From the NCBI GenBank assembly GCA_965178125.1, contig OZ237735.1:1-64000 (forward strand): a stretch of DNA of 64,000 nt, in the 5' to 3' direction. A model generated the notes under the pieces. It was not told the origin of the DNA. It saw nothing but the letters and a program-made list of their open reading frames with translations, and made no database searches. The DNA comes from Bilabrum cf. latius. Its lineage: Eukaryota > Bigyra: Bicosoecida > Bigyra > Bicosoecida. The stretch's first letter is position 1; each line of letters opens with the position of its first letter. Made by a program: the position numbers and the translations under genes. Positions 9,582 through 20,959 of this stretch are shown piece after piece.

Positions 9582-12031
9582 TCACTGCGCCATCGCTGCC
9601 TTCATGGAGTTGAGGGCAGAGCCGGCCTTAAACCACTCGATCTGCTCTTCGTTGAAGGTCTGGTTCAGCTGCACCTCGAAGGCGGCGGAGCCATCGGCGG
9701 GGTGCACCACCATGGTGACCTGCTTGCCGGGGGCCAGGTCAGCCAGGCCCACGATGTCCACGCGGTCACGGCCGGTGATCCGATCGTAGTCGGCGGGGTC
9801 TGCGAAGGTGAGGGGCAGCATGCCCTGCTTCTTAAGGTTAGTCTCGTGGATGCGGGCGAACGACCGGGTGATCACGGCCTTGCCTCCCAGGAACCGGGGC
9901 TCGAGCGCGGCGTGCTCGCGGGACGAGCCCTCGCCGTAGTTCTCGTCACCGATGACCACCCACCCGATGCCGGCGTCGCGGTAGCGGGCTGCCACTTCCG
10001 GGACCGCGCCGAACTCGCCAGACTCGAGGTGCTCGACCGTGTTGGTCTCCCCGTTCTCGGCGTTGATTGCTCCGATCAGCATGTTGTTGCTGATGTTCTC
10101 GAGGTGACCGCGGTACTTGAGCCATGGCCCGGCCATGGAGATGTGGTCCGTGGTGCACTTGCCCTTGGCCTTGATCAGCACCGGCATGGCCTCGTAGTCC
10201 TTCCCGTCCCAGGCGTGGAAGGGAGTCAGCAGCTGCAGCCTGTCCGACTTGGGGTCCACCTTCACCTCCAGGGAGGCGCCGTCTTCCGGAGGGGCCTGGA
10301 AGGTGTTGCGGCCGGGGTCAAACCCAGAGGGGGGCAGCTCTTTCCCGAAAGGCGCCTCGAACTTGAACTCACCGCCATCAGGGGTGGGGATGGAGTCGGT
10401 CAATGGGTTGAAGCTCAGGCTCGACGCGAAGGACAGCACCGTCACCATTTCGGGGGAGGTCACGAACGAGTGGGTCGCGGGGTTGCCGTCGTTCCTCTTG
10501 GCGAAGTTGCGGTTGTACGACGTCACGATCGAGTTGGCCTCGCCCTCGGGCACGTCACTCCTGTTCCACTGCCCAATGCAGGGGCCGCATGCGTTTGCCA
10601 GCACGGTGCCCCCCGCGCTCTCGAACACCTCAGTGATTCCATCACGGGCGATCGTGGCGCGCACCTGCTCCGAGCCAGGGGTCACGTAGTACTTGTTCTT
10701 GAACTTGAGACCCGCACCCTGGGCCTGCTTGACCAGCTCGGCGCACCGAGTCATGTCCTCGTAGGAAGAGTTGGTGCACGAGCCGATGAGGCCGGCAGAC
10801 ACCGCGTCGGGCCACTCGTTGGCCTTAGCTGCCTCTCCTAGCTTGTCGATGGGATGCGCCAAGTCGGGGGTGAAGGGACCGTTCACGTGGGGCACCAGCT
10901 CGTTGAGGTCGATCTCGATGATCTGGTCATACTCGGCCCCCTCGTCGGCGCGCAGGTTGTGCGCGTTCGCCTCAGCGGCCTTGGCGATGCCGTCACGTCC
11001 AGTGGACCGGAGGTAGTCGGCCATGCGGCTGTTGAACGGGAACGTGGAGCACGTGGCTCCGATCTCTGCTCCCATGTTGCAGATGGTGCCCATGCCCGTG
11101 CACGAGATGGAGTCCACGCCCTCTCCAAAGTACTCCACGATGGCGCCGGTGCCGCCCTTCACGGTCAGGATGTCGGCCACCTTGAGGATGATGTCCTTCG
11201 GGCTGGTCCAGCCACTGAGCTTGCCGCTCAGGTGCACCCCGATCACCTTGGGCGCCTTGAGCTCCCAGGCGAGGCCGGCCATGACGTCCACGGCGTCAGC
11301 GCCGCCCACTCCCACGGCGCACATGCCCAGCCCGCCAGCGTTGGGTGTGTGCGAGTCAGTGCCGATCATGAGGCCACCGGGGAAGGCATAGTTCTCCAGC
11401 ACGATCTGGTGGATGATTCCCGAGCCGGGCTTCCAGAAGCCCATGCCGAACTTGGCCCCGGCCGAGGCGAGGAAGTCGTACACTTCGCGGTTCTGGTCCT
11501 CCGCGCGGGCCAGGTCCTCGTCAGCGCCTGTCTCAGCCGCGATCAAGTGGTCGCAGTGAATGGTGGTAGGAGCCTGTACCTTTGGTAGCCCGGATGAGAT
11601 GAACTGCAGCACGGCCATCTGGGCGGTCGCATCCTGCATCGCGATTCGATCGGGCCTCAGCTTGAGGTACGTCTCGCCACGGACAGGCACCTGCTTTGGG
11701 TCATCTAAATGCCCGTAGATGATCTTCTCTGCAAGGGTGAGGGGCCTGTTTCCAAGAACGCCACGCACGGTCTCGAGCCTGCTCTCCATGCTCGAGTACA
11801 CATCCTCGATCGTGGTGCTGCCCTTCGGGTCCAGCACAGACAGCGGCGTGGTTGACATGGCGCGGCCCAGCCGCGCGCTAGGGGTCATGAGAGCCTGCAA
11901 AGTACGATGATTAACCGGTCGCGTTCAGTAAGTTCTAGAAGTAAAACCCAACAGACTTGCAACACCAGCATCCGTGCAGCAGTGCGGTTCCGCCACACAC
12001 AGCCACGAAGGGCATCAGCCAGCCGATACAT
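9582..12031 (-). CDS. ACO2: Mitochondrial aconitate hydratase
   Basis: TCA-cycle enzyme interconverting citrate and isocitrate through a [4Fe-4S] cluster. The main exon 11894-9582 encodes the whole enzyme. Cluster cysteines are visible in [11 protein letters not shown] and in [11 protein letters not shown]; substrate and active-site segments include [26 protein letters not shown] and [23 protein letters not shown] short upstream exon (12031-11966, beginning [10 protein letters not shown]) joined over a 71-nt intron (acceptor TTTGCAG) would add a basic mitochondrial presequence, giving 792 aa. Its donor is poor (GTGTTG or GTCTGT), so translation could instead begin at [11 protein letters not shown] in the main exon, which is itself Arg/Ser-rich. 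The gene contains no TAG codon, unlike most neighbours. Stop TGA. It is divergent to the trehalose gene. Confidence 0.96.
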
Positions 12032-12315
12032 AGTGAAATCTATTAAAGTTTTAAACGCTGATGCTGTTGATGTGCAACAACATTTGCCTCATAGCGATGC
12101 ATGGGAGCAAGCGAACACTGAAGCAGGGAAGCCGGACGATCTCGCTTTGCTTTACACGCATTGCGTGCTAGCGAAGTGAACCGGGGCCACATCACATGTA
12201 CATATAATTATCAACTCACCCTTGCGGTTCTACTGACGGCACGGCGCATCATGTTGCCGTAACAACGCAGTTCTGCTGCAGGGCGACGATCTGCTGGCCT
12301 CGCTCGTCCAGAAAA

Positions 12316-15300
12316 ATGGAACTAAATAATAACGTGCACTTTACAAGGCGGATGACGATCGCGACGAATCCTTCCACAAAGTGGCTGCACCGCCGTGAAT
12401 TTTGGGGTGCTGTCCTGAGATTTGAAACTTGCTCTAAACTTCCGTTGTCACGATGCAAGCGGGAGATGGAATCGCTCCGCACGTATCCGACGCGTTTTGC
12501 GAGTGAGTTTCTCAGAAGCAGCAGAATGCTACGTAGAGTGTCAGCGAATTTACAACTTCAGCAACCCTTTCAACATGTAAATTTATGCAGAGTTCGTCTG
12601 GAAGTTCGGGCAGAAGTGAAAATGGGCCAGACAGTCTTTGTCACCGGCGACGCTCCACCGCTTGGTGCTTGGCAAGTGGACTAGGCCATGCAGCTTGTGA
12701 CGTCTCCAGATAAGTACCCGATGTGGTTCTCTGCCTCACCAGTTCAATTAGCGGTTGGCCGAGCAGTCAGTTACAAGTACATGCTGTTTTCTGGTGGAGA
12801 CTTCGAGAGATGGGAGAATCTGGATGGGTCCAGATCTGTTACACCAACTGGTAAGAGCAGAATCGGAAGTGTTGCCGCGTGCAAGATTCGTTTTTCATGT
12901 TCATCACCATACCGCGTCACACGCTCCAGCTTTGTTCGCAGGGTCGAGACTTCGAGTTCGTGACCAGTTCGACAGTCTGGCATCCAGCACTGCAGCTGAC
13001 GAGGGCTCATCTTCAGGGCAACCTTCGGCTGTTGCTGCTGATGTAAACTCAGTATTGACCCCTTCTGCATCTGATATGACATCAAATATCATGCCAACAC
13101 CTGCTGGAGGCATTGCTGGTGCTGGTGTCGGGCAGCCCGGCCTGCTCTCAGAGCTAGGACCTTCTTTGCCGGTGCAAGCGGGCACCTCGAAGTGGTCAGG
13201 CCTAGGGCGAGCAGATCCAGTGGTTGTGGACGAGAGGACGACATCGGGAGGACTTGAAGCGGCTCGATCCACGCACTCAGGGCTGCTGCATCCAGCAGCC
13301 GGGCTTTCAGGAGGGCGAGGAGCAGCTCCAGCTGCACCTGGCACGGTGCACCACTCGTGGTCAGAGGCACAGTTGGAGCGGGGTGTTCCCGCTTCGGCTG
13401 TTGCCTTGCAGCGCGCAGCACTTGCAACCGGCAAGTAGGACCAGGGTCGGTCCGAGTAGACAGGCAGTGCGTAGTCCGGTAGTGCCGCGCCGTCAGGCAA
13501 TCTCGGCAGCGGTTCTGGTGCAGCTTCTAATGCGCACGGCGCCGCAAAGCAAGCAGTGGGTATGACAGGTAGCAAGGAATCCGCATCAAAAAGCGATGGC
13601 GCAGCTAAGAAGAAAACAGGCGAAGAAGACGCCGATGGGGAACTGCAGCTTAAGCCCGGCGAGGGCGTGCTAATTGTGCAGAGACGGCTGCCAGTGCGGC
13701 TGTTCCGGAACGAAGACGGTGACTGGCTGGCAGAGATGGACGAAGACAACCTGCTGGCCAGCAAGTAGAAATCGGCCTCGTCTGCAAGTGGATTGAGGCT
13801 AGCCTGGGTTGGACTTCCAGTGTCGGAGCACCCGATTCTGCCAGAGGATCAAGAGGCGGTGAGAGCTGCCTTGCGGCCTCACAACTGTCACCCTGTCTTC
13901 GTCGACCATGGGCTGCAGCAGCAGTGCCTGCATGGGTTCTGTCACGATACTCTGTGGCCTTGCTTCCACAATGTTGTCGACGTGTACGGCGAGATCCCCA
14001 CGCGGTGGTGGAACAGAGACCTTCAGTCCAGTCGGTGGCAGGCCTACACGGCCTTCAACAGGCTGTTCACGCAGAGGATCATCGAAGTGTACTGCCCCGG
14101 AGACCTCGTCTGGGTGCATGGCATCAGCTTGCTTTTGCTACCATCCTTTCTGAAGAGACGGTTGAGGACGGCGTCGAGCATCGGTCTGTTCCTGCACACG
14201 CCGTTCCCGTCTAGCGAGGTATTCCGGACACTCTCTGTAAGGGGAGAGATTCTGCGCGGGATGCTAGCAGCCGATCACGTGGGATTTCACTTGTACGAGT
14301 ACGCTCGGCACTTCATGGCTGCTTGCAGGCGGGTGCTCGGGCTCGAACACAGCGTGCAGGAGAAGGGCAGGTTGGCCGTGAGCTACTAGGGTAGAACGGT
14401 ACTGGTGACATTGTGCCATGCTGGAGTGGAGCCAGACTTGATTAGATTCAAGCTTGCTCTCCCATGGGTCACTGATGCAAGGGACGGCTACCGTTCATAC
14501 TTTGCTGACGCAGGCCACATGTCTAGACGGCCGCAAGCATGGACAAAGCGATCGATCCCTGCGCCAGGCAGCGGTGCCTCCTCCGCGGCCGAGAGCGGCG
14601 CAGAAAGTGATGCGTCGGCAGAGGATGTTGTTAGGAGCAAGCCCACCTCAATGGGTGTCCTAGTGGAGGCCCCGAGGACGCTGGCCTTTACAGATTGTGA
14701 CCGCACGCTGATTACTGACACCTCAACATGGCTTCTGTCACTGGAGGCCAAGCGCAGAGCTGCTTCGAGGGAAATTCACGTGGATAAATCGGCCGAGGAC
14801 TTGTTGCCGAAGGCACTCGCAGCTGGGGAGATACCTGCTGGCACGCTGGCAGCGCACAAAGCAGCAAGCGATGAAATTGCCGGGAAGAAGGAGCTCTTCA
14901 ATGCTTTCGTGGCCATGCTTCGGCGGCCTTTGGAGCAGGTGCGTTTGTTGCCTGCAGCGCCTGGGCCGTAGGACGGCGCGACTGCAGTAGGTACGCCGGG
15001 ACAATTGACCGGAGCTCCGCTTGATCTGTCCAAGTGTCCGCAGAGAAAGCTGCTGTGCGGAATCGATGACGCGGATCGGCTGGGTGGTGTAACGTTGAAG
15101 CTCCTTGCCCTTGAACAGCTGCTGAGACGGATGCCACAGTGGCGCGATCGTGTTGCTCTGCTCCAGGTTGTGGCACACTCCAGCTCAGATGGCAGCGCCG
15201 CCCACGCCAAAGCAATTGAAGCTCGCGCGATTGCCAGGCGAATAAATGCACAGTTTGGTCGTGGCATCGGCGGCCCAGTTGTGTTCTTGTTGGAGCGACT

Positions 15301-17788
15301 CGGACGCCCTAACCTTGCAAATCGACTGGCCCTGTGGGCCTCCTGCGATGTATGGCTGAGCACCCGAATAAGATGCGGGCTATCCTTGGACCCGTTCGAG
15401 TTTGTTCTTTCCAGGTCAAAACCGGCTGGAGTCATCGTTGTGAGTGAATTTGATGCAGCCTCTCGGGTGCTTGGCGGCTCTTTGCGGGTCAACCCCTTCC
15501 GCTCGGAGGAGGTTGTGGCAGCGCTGGACCTAGCCCTGTCCATGAACAAAGAGGAGGCATCCGCTCGGCACGCTGTATCAGCCAGGTTCGTGCACTCCTG
15601 CACAACTAGCATGTGGGCAAAGCGCGTTCTGCTGGACCTGAAACGGGCGCAACAGCGCGTCCAGGGCATTGATTTCGAGTCGTACGGCCTTGGGCTGGGA
15701 TTCCGAGTCATGGGATTTGGCGAGAATTTCAAAGCACTTCGAATCGATAGCGTAGTTGCTGCCTACAAGAAGGCCAGGAGGAGGCTCATTCTGACCGATT
15801 TTGGCGGAACCCTTCCCACTTTGGACCCCACGACTCTGAAGTCTGGACTGCTCGGCCACTTGCAGTCCAGCTCCAGTGTTGCAGCGCAAGGAGCAGCTCT
15901 TGTCCACCAGAGAGACCGTGAATCGCCTCTATCTAGAGAGACGAGTGAAAGCCTTCGATCTCTAGCACAGGACCGGCGGAACACTGTGTTTGTTCTCTCC
16001 GGGCGAGACCGGCGGGTCATGGCCAGCATATTCAAGGACCTGCCGGAAGTGGGGCTTGCCGCAGAGCATGGGTTCGTCTTCAATTTTGGTGGGCAGACGT
16101 CAACTTAGGATCGAAAGTGGCAGTACTTACTGCAATCCTTTGACGAGTCTTGGCTCGATGTGACTGCTCGTGTCATGGAGCTCTACGCTGCTAGGACGAA
16201 CGGCGCGTACGTTTCAAGAAAGCCATCTGCCGTAGCGTGGAACTATGGCAACGCTGACAAGGATTTTGGTTCCATGCAAGCTAAGGAGCTCAATGATCAC
16301 TTGCTGGGGGTGTTAGCAGGCGCACCAGTTGAGGTGGTGACTGGGCATGACTCCGTCGAGGTGCGTCCGAGGGGCGTGAACAAGGGGACTGTCGCGTGGC
16401 GGCTCATGGACGTTGCAGAAGGCGTAGAGATCCCGGCACCAGCAACGAGCGTTGGCGATAGCATGGAAGAGCAGAAGCCGTTGCCGACGAAAGGTCCAGC
16501 CGGGTCAGATAACCGCATGTCTATGGCATCCTCTGATGTCATCATGCGGGCGCACTCTACTAGTAGTGCTGCATCGACTGGATCTGGAAATGGGGGCATA
16601 TCAGGCGCTAACCGGCCAGGCTTTGACTTCATTCTTGCGATTGGCGATGATGCGGCAGATGAAATGCTGTTCAGCGCGATCGAGAGCAGAACTGCTCAGC
16701 GGGTGCTCCTCGCTCGTCCACAGGTAGCTTCGGGTGACAGCGTGGTTGGACCGGCAGATTCCAAGCAGGACGCTTCAGCTATCTCCGTTGCGTCTGGAGC
16801 CTCAAGCCTTGCCGCATCCCAGCATTCGGACCGAAGCGAGTCGCACGCTCACCATCCTGGTCAAGTCGACCCATCGAAATTGGGGGTGGCCGCGCCTGCC
16901 AAACCAAGGAGTCGGACCGGTTCGTCGTTTTCAGCGACATCCAACACGCCCGGGATGTTGGCCCCTACTTCTCCGGGCCACATGTCACCCGGCTCCGCTG
17001 CGGCTGCTTCGTCAACTAGAGCCGTGGGTGGCCGCACCTACACCCGGCCGCAGACCTTCACGGTCACCGTGGGAAAGAAGCCCTCCGCTGCCGGTTTCTT
17101 CGTCGATGACCCTCATTCGGTGGAAGAGCTGCTGCGGGGGCTTGCCCGCTCGACTGCGAAATCAAGGCTGCATCACTCCATGGTAGACTTGCGCACCGTG
17201 GATCACTCTTCGTCGTGGATTGGAAGGCGGCAGCAGGCGAGCTCTGGGTCGGGTCCTTTGGGTGGGTTATCAGCGGGTTCTCTCGAGGGAATCGAGGCGG
17301 AGTAGGGCACGGTAGGTGAAGTAGCCTTGGATTGGTCAGCAACGACATCGAGTGGCGGCGGCGATGCAGTGCCAGGCATGCCGCACGCAGCGGCACCAGA
17401 TGGCGAGATGGGCTGGGCGCCTGGTCTGCAAGGCGCCGCGGACGCGTGGCAAGGGACCACCGCAGGGTAGGGCATGCGGTCTGCTGTTTCCATGCCAACT
17501 CTTTCCGGTGACATGTCTCTGCACCTTGGGGATTCCTCCCCATTCGGCCACCTGGGTGGTCATGCAAGTGCAGGCCCCGGCGTTGGTGGGCCAAATACCG
17601 CTGCGATTACTTCCAGCGGACTCGCAGGACAGAGCTAGGATGGTGGGGCAACCAGTGCAGGTCTGTCTGGGCCGATAAGCGGCGGCCCGACAGTCGGTTC
17701 GAGCAGGCTGTCGCGGCAGCCAATCTCGGGGAACATGGTGGAGTACTTTTAGCAGATTCAGGAGCAGGACACGCCTCTGGGATTCTGA
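12316..17788 (+). CDS. Trehalose-6-phosphate synthase/phosphatase-like, with CBM20
   Basis: Model join(12316..12850, 12942..17788), 1793 aa; donor GTAAGA, acceptor TTCGCAG. Domain order: starch-binding CBM20 (about residues 95-185: GDAPPLGAW, YPMWF, YKYMLFSGG, WENLDGSR), a linker, a GT20 trehalose-phosphate-synthase domain (about 420-1100: FLHTPFPSSEVFRTL, ADHVGFHLYEYARHF, GVEPDLI, LLCGIDDADRL), an HAD phosphatase domain (about 1127-1430: LILTDFGGTL, FVLSGRDRRVM, LAIGDDAADEMLF), and a Ser/Gly-rich tail. The architecture matches class II TPS proteins. Catalytic positions look eroded: VHGISL replaces the usual VHDYHL, GG replaces the KG of the sugar-nucleotide loop, and the HAD motif I reads DFGGT instead of DxDGT. 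A regulatory rather than catalytic role is inferred. Twelve in-frame TAG codons (12682, 13436, 13457, 13472, 13766, 14387, 14969, 16106, 17303, 17468, 17636, 17750); stop TGA. The start is uncertain; 12529 is an alternative. Confidence 0.93.
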
Positions 17789-17884
17789 TGCTAATTGTGC
17801 ACGGACAGACGTGGGATCGTGGACGGTTGCGCACGGTCTCCAAAATTGTATTCGCGGAACCCAATTAAATCAAGAGACGAAACG

Positions 17885-18846
17885 TCATGCCAGAGCATCA
17901 ATCAGCGAGGCCTTGAGGTCTCCGGCCAGCGAAGTGGTTGGCTTGCTTGCGCCAGCTCCCGATGAGCTGCCCTCCATCGGGGCAGCCCCAGCATCATCAC
18001 CCCCTTCCATAGGTGCAGCACCCCCACCAGCACCCCCGGCCGCGGCTCCAGCTGCGGCATCATCTTCCTCTTCGTCCAACCGGAAGATGCTCTCAATCAC
18101 ACCGATCTCAGTCGAAGTCGTGTCCAAGCCACAGAATGCGCACCAGTCGTTCACGATGAGGCCCCCGCCAATGACGTCACTGCCACGATTGACGGTTCCA
18201 GCGACGAGCGGGACCTGCAAAAGGGCCGCCAGCTCTTCCTGGTCTTCGAGTGATGTCTTCGGGTGAACCATTCCGCCCTAGTTGCTGAAAACACAGAAAG
18301 AACCAACCAAGGCATTGCTAGCGATAGTCTATCTGAAAACTTCGACACCAAGGACATCTGCCACAATCTCTTCGGTTTCCCTGTCAAGATCAGGGTGCAC
18401 TAGGGCAACGTGGTCGTTGCAAGCGATGCAGTTGCCGAGGGCGGACAGGCGCTCGTCAACTCGCTGCACCTTCACAGCGTCAGGCAGGCTATTCCTAAGA
18501 TGCAGAAGCTCTTGATCAGTTGCAGTATTGGGAACGAGTAGGCCGTTCTTGTTTCCAACGGCAACCCTGCCGACATATCGGCCGCCCCCAATCGAGCACT
18601 GAACGACGGGAATGTGGCTTGACAGCTCGTTCTCAAATACGCTGTAAAAACCAGCGGAACCCCCAACACAAACAAGTGCGTATGCATTGGTGACCCTGGC
18701 GAATACCCCAATTTCATTGTTACCCTCAAACGATGTGCCTGCGATAGAAGTCACGGGACGGGAACGAGTGAGCTGGCAGTGCCGTACGCGCGAAGGCGAT
18801 CGATCGTATGCTGCAACCTCAAGACCATTAACTAACGAGTCGCCAT
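17885..18846 (-). CDS. EIF6: Eukaryotic translation initiation factor 6
   Basis: Anti-association factor bound to 60S subunits, needed for large-subunit biogenesis. Model complement(join(17885..18738, 18837..18846)), 287 aa. A 10-nt first exon (ATGGCGACTC) joined to the main exon gives [17 protein letters not shown], the canonical eIF6 start; donor GTTAGT, acceptor ATCGCAG. The rest follows eIF6 closely ([32 protein letters not shown]-like [52 protein letters not shown]). TAG at 18329-18331 and 18278-18280 falls exactly on the two conserved Gln of VFR-Q-T and VFSN-Q-GG. The C-terminus carries an Ala/Gly/Asp-rich extension longer than in animal eIF6. Stop TGA. Confidence 0.98.
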
Positions 18847-19010
18847 TTCGAGACTTGTGAATCCGGACTTGTACTGTGATCGATGTCGACCAGTGTGGAA
18901 AAGTTGTCGCTGGGTTCTCTACGCCGCGCATTAATGGGTGGTTGGTTCCGCAACTCGATGGAAAAGTTGAGCAAATCCGGATGTTGCATTCGCCGGTGGT
19001 ACGTTGGACT

Positions 19011-20906
19011 TCAAGATGCAGCGGTTCTCCCTTGCCCCGGTGCCTGGTGTCCAGATCCTGTGAACTGCCGAATTCGGCCGGTGACCCTGCCTGCTTGCGA
19101 CGTAAGCAGCGCATTTGCACCGACCAAAAACCGGCCACCCATCGCCGTGTCTACAGCAAGCACAACAGCAACTGCCACAGCTAGTCCGGGAGCACCCCCA
19201 CCAAGGATAGCAGCAGCCACAGATGCCACCCACAGCGCCGATAGGGCAGTTCGTACTCCGAAGATGAGCCCCCGCCCGGTGCCCCCAGGAAGCGGCAGCG
19301 ACTCCTCCGGCATCGAAGCGGCCAGCACGATGCCCCCCACCACTGCCACGCCCACTGCCGCCAAGAAACCGGCCTTGCCCCGCCGGCCCAGCGCCCCCGC
19401 CACGCGCTGTGCTGCATAGGATAGCACGCCCATGGCTGCCACAGAGTGCGCCAGCTTAGGTGACCGCAGCAGCGCCGTGGCCACTTCCACGAATCCCCGC
19501 GGCGCCGCTGGGTGCCTCACCACCCCACGCACCATGGTCACCACGTGGATCGAGAGCAGGGCGCACAGCCACAGCAGCAGCAAGGCACCACGCCACACAG
19601 CCTCCGTCTCCCAGGCCTACTCCTAGGCGCTCAGGCCCGGGAGAACACTGCCAGCGGTGGCTTCTTGAGACGAAACCGCCGCACCCCTTCCAGCGGGTGA
19701 GTCTCCCGACGCGTGGGGCGGAGGCACTGGCGCGAGCGGCTCGCTGCTTGCCTCGTCCTTGGCATCGTTCTGAGGTGATGGTTCATTCCTTCCAACTGCT
19801 GCATCTGGCTGAGGATCAGCTGCCTCGTCGGAACGGGCGCCTCGCTTCTGTTCGGACTGGCTGGCTTGTTTCGGCCGCTTGCCGCGCTTGCCTCCTTTGC
19901 GCCGCCTCAGCCCGTCGCTGGTACTAGGAATAGTCTCCGTGGCAGCACTATCTACGGAGTCAGGCCCTGGACTAGTTGTGGCTTTATCCGTCCCTCGCTT
20001 CAGCCCTTCAGGAGGGGCATTTGTCGCGGGAGCTTCGGTCTACGCATCAAATTCCCGCTCTGTCGGGGAGGCGAGCACGCTTGCTGTAGCGGAGCTGAGG
20101 GCCATGATGCCACCGTACATAAGGGCCTGTGCAAAGGCTTTGCTCCATCCACCTGAAACCCACCCCAACAATATACTCAGTCGCTCAGGGGCCAACGCAG
20201 CCGGTAAGCAGCGGGCAGCAATGATGCCAACAGCAGCGAACCCGCCATGCAGGGCATAGCTTGACGCCCCTACCACTGGAGATTGCGGCGAGTTCAATGG
20301 CTTGCCGCATCGCAAATACGAAATCAGCACGGATGCAAGGACTATTCCTGCACAGGCCAGCCCAGCCACGTCTGACGCGACAGACAGCAGCAAGGGGTGC
20401 CTTGTTATGTACGAAAGGAGCCCCGATGAGGACAGCTACTTCGACATAGATGCGTGCTGTTGTACCATTTCCACAAGGGTCGCAGCGTCTCGGTACAGTC
20501 TGCCGTCAACTACAACCATGGCGCACGCGCTCGCTGCCGCTACCGCGAGACAAATATCCAAAGCTACAGACCACAGTGGACGGAGTCCGCTCGGGTTTGA
20601 AACAGCACTCTTCTTTGAACCAGACGTGCGTGACAGTGCCCGACCGGGCCGTAGAGACGAGAGTGGTGCTAGCATCCTCGCAGAGCCGCTCAACACAATA
20701 CATGCGGCAACGTTAAGCATTAAAAAACTGACCGACGACAGCTCTAACACTGAAAAGGAGTCTAATTTGCTACCAACTGAGGTTGATCCGAGGGAAATTT
20801 GAGGCATGGCTTGGCTCTGCAGGGAGTTTGGCCTCGCGGGTATACCACCACTGGCAGTGGTGGTGCCGCCAGCGTGCACTGCACTTTGAACACGCCCATC
20901 GCACAC
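19011..20906 (-). CDS. Multi-span membrane protein, unrecognised, about 631 aa
   Basis: One frame from ATG 20906 (or MPQISLGS at 20807) to TGA at 19011, crossing four TAG codons (at 20436, 20040 and two close together near 19622). About eight to ten hydrophobic segments are visible: [53 protein letters not shown], then after a polar Lys/Arg/Ser-rich loop [53 protein letters not shown] and [17 protein letters not shown]. The central 130-residue loop is charged ([13 protein letters not shown]). No family was recognised. It starts 54 bp after the stop of the MACPF gene upstream on the same strand. Confidence 0.75.
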
Positions 20907-20959
20907 CCTGGCATGCTATCGCAATTGTCGTGGAATGTACTAGACAACTTACAGACAAG

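Noticed and set aside
9570-10841. 423-codon plus-strand open frame
   Set aside because: Antisense shadow of the aconitase exon, whose minus-strand frame has full family similarity.
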